Positions 7,707-15,886 of a stretch of 64,000 bases of DNA are shown here, one piece after another (position 1 is the stretch's first letter; each line of letters opens with the position of its first letter). Both the position numbers and the translations under genes were made by a program. The stretch comes from Bog-159 sp963818855 (GTDB lineage: Bacteria; Acidobacteriota; Terriglobia; Bryobacterales; Bryobacteraceae): assembly GCA_963818855.1 (NCBI GenBank), contig CAWFUH010000017.1:1-64000 (forward strand), in the 5' to 3' direction. The notes under the pieces are model-generated. The model worked only from the letters and a program-made list of their open reading frames with translations, ran no database searches and was not told where the DNA came from.

Positions 7707-9308
7707 GTGAGCAATGTCTTGAACGAAGAGAAACGACAACAAGTCATCGCGCTGGGGCGGCTGGGCTGGCCGCTGAGGCGCATCCAGCAAGAAACGGGCG
7801 TTCGCCGGGAAACCGCGGGAGCTTACCTGAAAGCCGCCGGAGTCGCCATTCGGGCTCCCGGCGGTTGGGGACGGCGCGTACCGGCAAAACCGGCCAATGA
7901 GGTGTCCGCCGACCCTTCGGGCGGCACGGCGGCCGAACTCGGCCAAAACCGGCCAATGGTGTCCCCCGACTCGGCACCGATTCCGCTGCCTGGTCGCAGT
8001 CCGACGGGTAGTGCCTGCGAGCCGTACTTCGACTTCATCGAACTGTCGCTGAGCAAGGGCCGGAACGCCAAGGCCATTTACCAGGACTTGGTGGACAGCC
8101 ACGGCTTCTCGGGGCGCTACGCCAGCGTCAAGCGCTTTGTCGGCCGGCTGCGCGGGCAGTCGGCAAAATCCGCGTGTGCGGTCATCGTCACGCCACCGGC
8201 CGAGGAAGCTCAGGTCGACTACGGCAGCGGCCCAATGGTGCGCGATCCGCACTCTGGCAGTTACCGGCGTACACGCTTGTTCGTGCTCACGCTCGGGTAC
8301 AGCCGCAAGTCTGTTCGCCTGCTCACCTTCCAGTCCAGCACGCGCACGTGGGCCGAACTACACGAACAAGCGTTCCGCCGCCTGGGTGGCGCCTGCCGCA
8401 CGATCGTACTCGATAATCTCAGCGAAGGCGTGCTCAAGCCGGATATCTACGATCCGGCCCTGAATCCTTTGTATCGCGACATGCTCGCCCACTACGGCGC
8501 CATCGCGCTGCCCTGTCGCGTCGCTGATCCGGATCGGAAGGGGAAGGTTGAGCGCGGCGTCGGACACGCCAAGAACACACCCTTGAAAGGCTTGCGCTTT
8601 GAGAGCCTGGAAGAGGCGCAAACCTACCTCGATCACTGGGAGGCGAAGTGGGCCGACACGCGCATCCATGGCACCACCAAGCGCCAAGTGGCCGCTATGT
8701 TCGCCGAAGAGAAGCCGGCGCTGCTGCCACTGCCGCTGGAACCATTCCGCATGTATCAGTTTGGCGACCGGCGCGTGAACCTGGATGGCTGCGTCGAAGT
8801 GAATGCCGCTTACTACAGCGCGCCGCCTGGCTGGATCGGCCGCAGTGTGAAAGTGCAATGGGACGGCCACGTCGTGCGGGTTCTGGATGCACGTACGGGG
8901 CAATTATTGCGCGAGCACCGCAGCCAGGAGCGTGGCAAGCATCGTATCCCTGACGAAGACAAGCCCGCGCACACGCCACGCTCGACCTCTCAGTTACTGG
9001 CGCGTTGCGGCAAGATCGGCCCTCACGTCGGTGCGGTCGCCGAGCAGGCCTACCGGCGCGATGGGCCTGAATCCATCCGCCGCATCATGGGCTTGACCGG
9101 CTTAGCGCGGAAGCACGGCGCCGCGCTCACCGATGATGCCTGCGCCGCCGCGTTGGAAGTGGGGCTGCCTGCCAACCCGTACGGCTTTGTCCGCCGTTGG
9201 CTGGAACGTCGACCGGCCCTCACGCTCCGCCAGGTTGATCCCATCATCCGGCAACTGACTTTGTATCGCGACCTCATTGATAGCAAGACCCAGGAGAACC
9301 CAGAATGA
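7707..9308 (+). CDS. istA: IS21-family transposase IstA
   Basis: A 533-residue DDE transposase. An N-terminal helix-turn-helix (QQVIALGRLGWPLRRI, then VRRETAGAYLKAAG) is followed by the catalytic core with Asp in QVDYGSGP, Asp in IVLDNLSEGV and Glu in GKVERGVGHAKNTP. The C-terminal part carries the beta-barrel-like NLDGCVEVNAAYYSAPPG segment typical of IstA. It starts at GTG (MSNVLNEEK), which fits the family N-terminus. The stop overlaps the istB start (ATGA). Two copies of the terminal 13-bp motif lie inside its coding region. Confidence 0.93.
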   Translation: MSNVLNEEKRQQVIALGRLGWPLRRIQQETGVRRETAGAYLKAAGVAIRAPGGWGRRVPAKPANEVSADPSGGTAAELGQNRPMVSPDSAPIPLPGRSPTGSACEPYFDFIELSLSKGRNAKAIYQDLVDSHGFSGRYASVKRFVGRLRGQSAKSACAVIVTPPAEEAQVDYGSGPMVRDPHSGSYRRTRLFVLTLGYSRKSVRLLTFQSSTRTWAELHEQAFRRLGGACRTIVLDNLSEGVLKPDIYDPALNPLYRDMLAHYGAIALPCRVADPDRKGKVERGVGHAKNTPLKGLRFESLEEAQTYLDHWEAKWADTRIHGTTKRQVAAMFAEEKPALLPLPLEPFRMYQFGDRRVNLDGCVEVNAAYYSAPPGWIGRSVKVQWDGHVVRVLDARTGQLLREHRSQERGKHRIPDEDKPAHTPRSTSQLLARCGKIGPHVGAVAEQAYRRDGPESIRRIMGLTGLARKHGAALTDDACAAALEVGLPANPYGFVRRWLERRPALTLRQVDPIIRQLTLYRDLIDSKTQENPE

Positions 9309-10081
9309 ATCTCAACGAACTACAACGCAGCCTGCGCCAACTCCGTCTCGGTGGTATGGCCGCGGTGCTGGAGACGCGCCTGCAACAAGCACAAGCCGAA
9401 CCCATGGCGCCGATCGACCTGCTAGCCACGCTAGTATCTGACGAGCTGACGCGGCGCTCCGACCGGCTCTTGGAACGGCGACGCAAGCTCGCCGCCTTCC
9501 GCGATCCCAACAAGACACTGGACAACTTCGATTTCAGCTTCAATCCGAAAATGAATCGCAGTATGGTTTTCGATCTGGCTACCGGAACCTTCATCGACCA
9601 CCGCGAAGATGCGCTCTTTCTCGGGCCGGGTGGCACGGGCAAAAGCCACTTGGCGCAGGCCATCGGCCAGGCCGCGATCCTGCAAGGCCACAAGGTACTC
9701 TATCGCCAGACGCACATCCTGCTGGAAGAAGTCAGCGAAGCCACCGTCGAGGGCACACGCAAGCAGTATATGGAATCGATCTCCAGCGTGGCGTTGCTGA
9801 TCATCGACGACTTCGGCATGCGTAAGTTGCCGCAGACGGCTGCCGAGGATCTGCTAGAGATTGTGATGCGACGTTACGAACGGGCCAGCACCCTGCTGAC
9901 TTCCAACCGCCCAGTCGATGACTGGGGGAAACTGCTGGCCGACGTCGTGGCGGTCGGCGCCATGCTCGACCGGTTGCTCCATCATGGGCATGTGCTCAAA
10001 TGCGGGCCTAAGAGCTGGCGCACGAAAACGGCGCCATGCGTTAACGAATTCCCGGCCAAAGAACATTCGGCCTTAAAATAG
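9305..10081 (+). CDS. istB: IS21-family helper ATPase IstB
   Basis: A 258-residue AAA+ ATPase with Walker A LFLGPGGTGKSHLA (about residues 102-115), Walker B LLIIDDFGMRKL (about 163-174) and a LLTSNRPVDDW sensor region. It helps IstA choose and activate target DNA. It overlaps istA by four bases, the usual translational coupling in IS21. It belongs to a different IstB lineage from the gene at 74-799. Confidence 0.94.
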   Translation: MNLNELQRSLRQLRLGGMAAVLETRLQQAQAEPMAPIDLLATLVSDELTRRSDRLLERRRKLAAFRDPNKTLDNFDFSFNPKMNRSMVFDLATGTFIDHREDALFLGPGGTGKSHLAQAIGQAAILQGHKVLYRQTHILLEEVSEATVEGTRKQYMESISSVALLIIDDFGMRKLPQTAAEDLLEIVMRRYERASTLLTSNRPVDDWGKLLADVVAVGAMLDRLLHHGHVLKCGPKSWRTKTAPCVNEFPAKEHSALK

Positions 10082-10085
10082 TCGA

Positions 10086-10490
10086 GTGGCTCGGATCTGG
10101 ACGGAGGCGTATAGCTCAGGTAGGCACTCTGCACCCTGGGAATATTGGGGAAGCGTTGACGATCATCTGCGTGCGCCCAGCCTGATTCCAAAAAACGTAC
10201 TGCTAGTGAGCGTCGCTTCCTTCACCTTTCAGTTCTTTACCGAGCAGCAACTGCGAGATTGTCTCGAATATTTTAGTCGCAAAACCCACCCGAGCAGCCG
10301 GGTCGCGATCGGCGCTGCAGATCACTGGGAAGCTCAACGCTGGTTTGAGCGGTTGCCGATGCATCTTTTGGAAACTCCCAAGCGACTCAAGGTGATCAGT
10401 GCTTTAAGTGAGGCGCTCCGGCTGATTGAGCCAGGAGAGTTTCCGGTCCTATCCCATCCCAGGCATGTTAGGAAAAAGCACCTCAGTTGA
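10086..10490 (+). CDS. Uncharacterised passenger protein inside the IS21 element
   Basis: A 134-residue ORF lies between istB and the right inverted repeat. The stretch from about residue 36 looks conserved and real: VSVASFTFQFFTEQQLRDCL, then EYFSRKTHPSSR, ADHWEAQRWFERLPMHL and PKRLKVISALSEALRLIE. The first 35 residues look less constrained, so the true start may be internal. I know no function; it has no transposase or DNA-binding motif. It may be a cargo gene or a host gene fragment trapped by the element. Confidence 0.5.
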   Translation: MARIWTEAYSSGRHSAPWEYWGSVDDHLRAPSLIPKNVLLVSVASFTFQFFTEQQLRDCLEYFSRKTHPSSRVAIGAADHWEAQRWFERLPMHLLETPKRLKVISALSEALRLIEPGEFPVLSHPRHVRKKHLS

Positions 10491-10509
10491 TTGGGGACTC
10501 CGTCCCCAA
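10491..10509. terminator. Perfect hairpin after the passenger ORF
   Basis: TTGGGGAC, loop TCC, GTCCCCAA: an eight-base-pair stem that overlaps the end of the 10086-10490 ORF. No T-tract follows, so termination is only one possible role. Confidence 0.4.
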
Positions 10510-10554
10510 ACCCCTGGGATTTATCGCTTTGCCGCCAGAATGGCTTCTTTCGTT

Positions 10555-10574
10555 GGGGCGGCGCGCGCCGCCCC
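10555..10574. repeat. 20-bp perfect GC palindrome
   Basis: GGGGCGGCGC followed directly by its reverse complement, with no loop bases. It lies in the non-coding stretch of the IS21 element between the passenger ORF and the right end. It could form a cruciform or a strong RNA hairpin. Confidence 0.7.
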
Positions 10575-10773
10575 GCCATTTCCGGCCGCTGAGTCGGCGC
10601 TCTGGTCGCATCCCTGCGTTGCCATATCCTCCGCCCAGGTCTTAACAGTGTAGTTCAACTCTATGCGTTGATTGTCGGATTTTTCTTGCTTTCGCCGACC
10701 AGAACCGGCTATAACAAACTCTGTCCCGCCTGTTTCCATTGGCCGGTTTTGAGGTGTCCCTCATTGGCCGGTT

Positions 10774-12111
10774 TTGAAGTGTCCCCCGAGGTCGCTGATT
10801 CTATTCGCCGCCGGTTTGGTTCTTGCGGTCATCCTCTATCTCAGCCGCGAGCGCTTGTTGCGCTGCGCGATCGCATGCCGCGTCTACCATGCGCACATAT
10901 TCACTCCGCCGCCGCCCAGCCCTGGCGAGTCCCGCTTTCAGCGGATCCTGTCGGATGCTCAATTCTACTGGGATTTTGCTGAACTCCATATCGCGCGCGA
11001 GAAACGTCTCCAACAGGTCGATCCCGTTTTGCGGCCCCTTGTAAAACGGATCACCCGTGCCGAGGCCGGCGGACAAGACATGCATTACTCAATGCATATC
11101 TATCGCGAGATACGCTGGTTACTAAATTTCACGTCGAATCTTGATGCCACTTGGGACGAGGTTGCCGCCCTGCGCCGAAGCCTTTCTGAACCCGAAATGC
11201 AAACACTCGCGGCCGAGCAGCAGCCAGATGGAAGTTGGGCGCTCGGAATCAACACTTGGTACTTGAAGTTGTATTATTCAATCGACCATATCGAGCAATG
11301 CATCGGGTATCCCAAGTATCCGCTGAGTTTACTCGATCGCATCAATTCACCAGAAAAGCTGAAGGCTGAACTCGATTTCGACTTGCACGACGATTTTACG
11401 AGAACCGGCATGTTCAACCGCGAAGAGCTTGACGAGACGTTTTCTGCGCTCGCTCGGCTGCTCTTCAAAACAAAACGAACCAGTTGTTACCTCTTCCATC
11501 CCGAACTGGACGAGTCCCTGCGGAGTTTTGTTGATCGTTGGCAGAACGCTGAGACTGGATGCTGGGGCCAATGGCTACTCGACCGGCACGGACGAGTATG
11601 GAAAATGGACGACATGGCAATGACGTTCCACGTCGTCTCGGATCTCCGCGGACAAGTAAAACATCTGGACCAAATTGCGAGACGGTTGTTAGAAAGTGAA
11701 AATCTTGATTTTCCTGGTGGTCTCCGTTTCAACGGCCACTACGAGAACCATCTGAACGCTGACGCTGTGATCATCCTTCGGTACGCTTGGCCTACACTGG
11801 ATGCCACGACTCGGGAGCGGGCGCGCCATGAGATCTCTCGCATGCTCGCATGGTGCCTAAGCAAGTCGCTCCAAGCAGATGGCTCCTTTAAGACGAGTGA
11901 TCTGGACGACACGACCAACGATGCCTATGAATACGGCGTATGGTTTCTGGACGAGGTCGGATATTTCAAGAAGCAGAAACGATTTTGGACCGAACAGGAG
12001 TTTCCGAATGCGCACGCCGTCCGCAACCGTATCGCGGGTAAATTGAAAGCGACAGGGCTGACCGACCCCTCACTGAAGGGAACTTACGACATCCTCGAGG
12101 CCGCTCCATGA
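10774..12111 (+). CDS. Membrane-anchored alpha/alpha-toroid-like protein, start altered by IS21
   Basis: A 445-residue ORF. A single N-terminal membrane helix (SLILFAAGLVLAVILYL) precedes a large soluble domain rich in tryptophan and aromatic helices (QPDGSWALGINTWYLK; TGCWGQWLL; DGSFKTSDLDDTTNDAYEYG). The DGSW-type repeats resemble the alpha/alpha toroid of prenyltransferase/cyclase folds, but no DxDD or cofactor motif is clear, so no reaction is assigned. The only start codon (TTG, 10774) lies inside the right end of the IS21 element and the first six residues are encoded by IS sequence. The natural 5' end was therefore probably replaced by the insertion. Confidence 0.7.
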   Translation: MKCPPRSLILFAAGLVLAVILYLSRERLLRCAIACRVYHAHIFTPPPPSPGESRFQRILSDAQFYWDFAELHIAREKRLQQVDPVLRPLVKRITRAEAGGQDMHYSMHIYREIRWLLNFTSNLDATWDEVAALRRSLSEPEMQTLAAEQQPDGSWALGINTWYLKLYYSIDHIEQCIGYPKYPLSLLDRINSPEKLKAELDFDLHDDFTRTGMFNREELDETFSALARLLFKTKRTSCYLFHPELDESLRSFVDRWQNAETGCWGQWLLDRHGRVWKMDDMAMTFHVVSDLRGQVKHLDQIARRLLESENLDFPGGLRFNGHYENHLNADAVIILRYAWPTLDATTRERARHEISRMLAWCLSKSLQADGSFKTSDLDDTTNDAYEYGVWFLDEVGYFKKQKRFWTEQEFPNAHAVRNRIAGKLKATGLTDPSLKGTYDILEAAP

Positions 12112-12432
12112 AGCGTGTCTGAGGGCTGCGACCAGCATCAGAGAAATGTGGCCGGTATACCAGTCAAACGCGTTTAGAACCGCACCGCATTCGAGCGATG
12201 ACGCCGTCGGAGACTGGAACTTACTGTGTCGGACAGGGCTCCTGGCTGTGATTTACGCAAACATGCCGAAAGCTCACATTGGATTGCATTAGAGCCGCTT
12301 CCGATCCTCATAAAATCTTACGTCTGCTATGAAAGAAAGCTTGTAAAGTCTCGAACTGGCATGGGGCGATCTTGTTCTGTTTCGAGTCCGCCTTGGCAGC
12401 GCTCCGTCAAATAACGGGCCATACTTCACACG
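12112..12432. other. Intergenic gap between convergent genes
   Basis: About 320 bases between the plus-strand toroid-like gene and the minus-strand ppk2. The short ORF at 12226-12414 has no coding character. I see no strong hairpin with a T-tract or other clear element. Confidence 0.5.
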
Positions 12433-13302
12433 TTACTTCGCCAACAGCTTGCGTATAGAATTCAATTCCCGCCGGCGTTTCGCGGTGGTCTTGGGATATG
12501 CCATCCTTAGGTCACTGAGCGCCTCAAGAACGATTTGGGAAACAATCAACCGGGCATTCTCCTTATCGTCGGCCGGAACGACATACCAGGGCGCGTGATG
12601 CGTGCTGGTCGCGTTTAGGCAAGCCTCAAAAGCGTTCATGTAATTCTTCCAGTATTTCCTCTCGTGAATGTCCGCGAGGCTGAATTTCCAGTTCTTTTCC
12701 GGTTCATCGATGCGCTCGAGGAATCGCTTTCGCTGTTCTTCCCGCGAAAGGTGGAGGAATACTTTGACGGTCCGGGTGCCGTTGCGATAAAGGTGACTCT
12801 CCAGGTCCGCGATTGAGCGATATCGCTCCTGCCAGATTTGTTTTTCGTCGCGCAACTCTTCCGAAAGGCCCTGGCTGCGGAGAATCTCGGGGTGTACCCG
12901 AACGACCAGCACTTCCTCGTAATAGGAACGATTGAATATGCCGATCTGCCCGCGTTCGGGAAGCCGGAAGGTCGTGCGCCAGAGAAAATCATGTTCCAGC
13001 TCGGCGGCGCTCGGCTGTTTGAAACTGGACACCTGGCAGCCTTGCGGATTGACTCCGGACATGACGTGCCGGATGGCGCCGTCCTTGCCGGCAGCGTCCA
13101 TCCCCTGAAAGATCAGCAGTAGCGCATAGCGGTTGGACGCGTAGTGAAGACGTTGCAGCGAGCTCAAGTCCGCAACGTGTTCTCCCAAGAGCTCTTGATA
13201 CTGCTTCTTCGACTTGAAAAAGGGTTTCACAACAGTAGGCCACTCTTTGAGTTTGACCTGTTTCCCGGGCCGCACACGGAAAGCTCTTGAATCGATTTTC
13301 AT
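12433..13302 (-). CDS. ppk2: Polyphosphate kinase 2 family protein
   Basis: A 289-residue PPK2. The Walker A is FQGMDAAGKDGAIRHVMSG and the lid/Walker B region is IGIFNRSYYEEVLVVRVHP, followed by ERYRSIADLESHL and FLHLSREEQRKRFLERIDEP. All are typical of the single-domain polyphosphate:nucleotide phosphotransferases that use polyphosphate to phosphorylate ADP or AMP. The start MKIDSRAF is chosen because its ATG lies one base after the TGA of atpG; a longer frame to 13425 would run inside atpG. Being the last gene of the N-ATPase operon, it could regenerate ATP beside an ATP-driven ion pump. That pairing is inference. Confidence 0.93.
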   Translation of the reverse strand: MKIDSRAFRVRPGKQVKLKEWPTVVKPFFKSKKQYQELLGEHVADLSSLQRLHYASNRYALLLIFQGMDAAGKDGAIRHVMSGVNPQGCQVSSFKQPSAAELEHDFLWRTTFRLPERGQIGIFNRSYYEEVLVVRVHPEILRSQGLSEELRDEKQIWQERYRSIADLESHLYRNGTRTVKVFLHLSREEQRKRFLERIDEPEKNWKFSLADIHERKYWKNYMNAFEACLNATSTHHAPWYVVPADDKENARLIVSQIVLEALSDLRMAYPKTTAKRRRELNSIRKLLAK

Positions 13303-13303
13303 C

Positions 13304-14341
13304 TCATCCCTTCGGTGTAATCTCGCGCTCCGCCTCAAGCCAGTCTTGATCTGCCTGGCCTTCGTGGCGGCCGCGCTGCTCATAGAGTTCATAGGCCCGC
13401 TTGGCGATACCTGGTGTAAAATCAAGCGGCTTCCTGGCCGGCAAAGAGGTTTTCTTTTCTGTGCTCAGCGCTTCGAAGCCGGAGATGACGTCGAACAACT
13501 CCTCGTCGATGCCACTTTGGCGCAAACGATGGAATGTCCGGTTGAGATCCTCCAGCAATTCGTCGATGTTTTTTTCGGCGCGTTGCATGGCGGCCAGGCG
13601 GCTCGCGTTCTCGCTCGCGAGCGATTCGGCGCACGCCCGAAACAGCGAGATAAAAAGATATTCGCGGATGAGTGCGCGCAGAGTCGTGGTGCCGCCGCAC
13701 ATGATTTCGGGCAAGGTCCCGCCCGGCCAGCGGACGTTGGCCAGACCTTGTTGCCATTGCGCGTCGAGCGGCAACAACCGCTGGCTGACCGGCTCGTAGA
13801 GCGCTCCAGATTGCGGGCGGTTATGGAAGACATAAAGCCGCGCATACTCACCCTTCGCCCGATGCGCTTCGCTTTCGATTTGAATCTGGCCGATGAGCGG
13901 GGCGATGGCCTTGACGGAATTCGGCACAGTGAAGATTCCAATGGGCGGAAGGCCCGCGTCCGCCAGGCGCTCATGAACGCGCTCGCCGACGGCCCAGACT
14001 TTGGGTTTGCCGGGAAGGCCGGCGAGCGTCTTGATCGCGTAGTCGGCCACTACCTCATTGAACTGGCCCACCAATCCTTGGTCGGAACCGAATACAACGG
14101 CGCCGATCGCATCCGCATCAGCTCGTCCCTTCCGTTCCGGAACCAAAGGCGCCGTACCGCTTTCCCGGAAGCATGCGCCCAGCCCCAGTTCCACGGCGCG
14201 ATAGTAATCGGCCAACGCGCTTACCGAGTTCTCGTATTGTCCGATGCTCGAGGCGGCCACGGCCTTCATAGTGCGTACGACGGATTCGAGATCTCCGGCT
14301 CCGCCGATCTTTCGGCGCAGGCTGGCCGAGGTGTCGCTCAT
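13304..14341 (-). CDS. atpG: N-type ATPase gamma subunit with C-terminal DUF2934-like tail
   Basis: The central shaft subunit of F-type ATPase, 345 residues. The N-terminal helix (SLRRKIGGAGDLESVVRTMK) and the C-terminal helix ending IDEELFDVISGFEAL are the usual coiled-coil pair. Family members end there. This one continues for about 53 residues with a linker and then AKRAYELYEQRGRHEGQADQ followed by WLEAERE, which matches the pattern of DUF2934. The start MSDTSASL overlaps the atpA stop by four bases; a longer ORF to 14491 lies within atpA. The tail is unusual for this subunit. Confidence 0.9.
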   Translation of the reverse strand: MSDTSASLRRKIGGAGDLESVVRTMKAVAASSIGQYENSVSALADYYRAVELGLGACFRESGTAPLVPERKGRADADAIGAVVFGSDQGLVGQFNEVVADYAIKTLAGLPGKPKVWAVGERVHERLADAGLPPIGIFTVPNSVKAIAPLIGQIQIESEAHRAKGEYARLYVFHNRPQSGALYEPVSQRLLPLDAQWQQGLANVRWPGGTLPEIMCGGTTTLRALIREYLFISLFRACAESLASENASRLAAMQRAEKNIDELLEDLNRTFHRLRQSGIDEELFDVISGFEALSTEKKTSLPARKPLDFTPGIAKRAYELYEQRGRHEGQADQDWLEAEREITPKG

Positions 14342-15885
14342 GGCTTCTTCGCGGGTTCGGACTGGGGTTGGAAGCGAGCAAGGGCTTTGGTCGCGAAGTC
14401 GACAATCGCTTTGCGATCCTCGTCGCTCAGTTTTGCGGCGGTGATCAACCGCTCGCGAACCTCCGCCGGGATATCCGCTGCCGCCTCGCATAGAGCGTGT
14501 TCGGCGTCCGTCATTTGGTCCAGCGGCACAAGGTCGAAGAGTCCAGCGGTCAACGCCAGCAGCACGGCGATTTGCGCGGGCACGGAGACCGGGGAGAATT
14601 CCGGCTGTTTGAGGCAGGCGCGGATTCGCCGCCCGTGTTCGATGGTCTTGCGGGTGTCCGCATCCAGGCGGGCTCCGAACCGGGAAAAAGTTTCGAGTTC
14701 CTCAAACTGCGCGTAGGCTAGTTTGAGGTCGCCCGCCACCGCGCGGTAGGCCGCCAGTTGCGCTTGACCGCCAACGCGCGACACCGATTTTCCCACATCC
14801 ACCGCGGGCAGTACACCCAATTCGAACAGCGACGGCGAAAGGTAGATCTGCCCATCCGTGATGGAAATCAAGTTAGTCGGAATATAGGCGGAAATGTCTT
14901 GCGCTTCGGTTTCGATGATGGGCAGCGCGGTGAGCGAGCCGCCGCCCAACTCCTTGCGCAAGTGCGTCGCACGTTCGAGCAGCCGGGAGTGGATATAGAA
15001 GATGTCGCCGGGAAACGCTTCCCGGCCGGGCGGACGGCGCAACAGCAGAGAGAGTTCGCGATAGGAGCGCGCGTGTTGCACGAGGTCGTCGTATACGATC
15101 AGCACATCCCGGCCCGCTTCCATGAAAAACTCCGCGATGCTGGTGGCGGCGTAAGGAGCGATGTAAGCGAGACCGGGCGGGTCGTTGCCCTCGCTCACGA
15201 CAACGACGGTGTAATCCATCGCGCCCTTTTCCCGCAAGTTCGCCACGGTCTTCGCAACCGCGGCCGCGCGCTGGCCGATGGCACAATAAACGCACAGCAC
15301 ATTCCGGCCGCGCTGGTTAAATATGGTGTCGGTCGCAATGGCGGTCTTGCCCGTCTGCCGGTCGCCGAGAATCAACTCGCGCTGGCCGCGCCCAACGGGA
15401 ATGAGCGCGTCGATGACCATGAGGCCGGTCTGGAGAGGCACCGTAACGGGCGCGCGGTCCATGATGTGCGGGGCAGGGCGTTCAACGGGTAGCCGCTTAC
15501 TGGAGGCCACTGGCCCTTTGCCATCGAGTGGCCGGCCGAGCGGGTCGATGACGCGCCCCAGCAATCCATCGCCCACGGCCACGTCCATGACCCGGGCCGT
15601 GCGCTGGACTTCATCTCCCGCGTGCAGATGCGAGTATTCGCCGAGCAGAACCACGCCAATTTCGTCTGCGTCCACGTTGAACGCAATGCCGAGCACATCG
15701 CCGGGGAATGTCACCAATTCATCGAAGCCCACGCCGGGGAGACCCGACACCTTGGCGATGCCGGTGGCCACACTGGTGATGGTGCCGACCTCTCGTGGCG
15801 TCAGTGCCGGCGTGAATGCCTCTCGCACTTGGCTGATTCCAACAAACGCGCGCTCGAAATCGTTCAGGAGGCTGTCAGGTTCCAT
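14338..15885 (-). CDS. atpA: N-type ATPase alpha subunit
   Basis: A 515-residue F1 alpha subunit with the P-loop ELILGDRQTGKTAIA (about residues 167-181), the alpha-subunit signature region PALFELGVLPAVDVGKSVSR (one or two residues altered), and the C-terminal helical domain starting near FEELETFSRFGARLD. It forms the non-catalytic nucleotide sites of the F1 head with AtpD. The start MEPDSLLNDF lies one base after the atpF stop; the longer frame to 15990 would translate the atpF tail out of frame. It lies in the complete atpDCQRBEFAG operon. Confidence 0.96.
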   Translation of the reverse strand: MEPDSLLNDFERAFVGISQVREAFTPALTPREVGTITSVATGIAKVSGLPGVGFDELVTFPGDVLGIAFNVDADEIGVVLLGEYSHLHAGDEVQRTARVMDVAVGDGLLGRVIDPLGRPLDGKGPVASSKRLPVERPAPHIMDRAPVTVPLQTGLMVIDALIPVGRGQRELILGDRQTGKTAIATDTIFNQRGRNVLCVYCAIGQRAAAVAKTVANLREKGAMDYTVVVVSEGNDPPGLAYIAPYAATSIAEFFMEAGRDVLIVYDDLVQHARSYRELSLLLRRPPGREAFPGDIFYIHSRLLERATHLRKELGGGSLTALPIIETEAQDISAYIPTNLISITDGQIYLSPSLFELGVLPAVDVGKSVSRVGGQAQLAAYRAVAGDLKLAYAQFEELETFSRFGARLDADTRKTIEHGRRIRACLKQPEFSPVSVPAQIAVLLALTAGLFDLVPLDQMTDAEHALCEAAADIPAEVRERLITAAKLSDEDRKAIVDFATKALARFQPQSEPAKKP

Positions 15886-15886
15886 T

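Larger units (their letters stand above)
7608..10791 (+). mobile_element. Complete IS21-family insertion sequence
   Basis: The element holds istA, istB and an extra ORF between matching inverted ends. CCTCGGGGGACAC at 7608-7620 faces its complement at 10779-10791. Just inside, a 13-bp motif AAAACCGGCCAAT occurs at 7623 and 7648 on the left and inverted at 10738 and 10763 on the right, each pair spaced 25 bp. Two more copies are inside istA (7886, 7945). Multiple terminal repeats are a hallmark of IS21 elements. I could not see a clear target duplication. The right end cuts into the start of the gene at 10774-12111. Confidence 0.9.

Noticed and set aside
13214..14716. 500-codon plus-strand ORF
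   Set aside because: It is antisense to atpG and atpA, has no domain and follows from the GC-rich third positions of the real genes.
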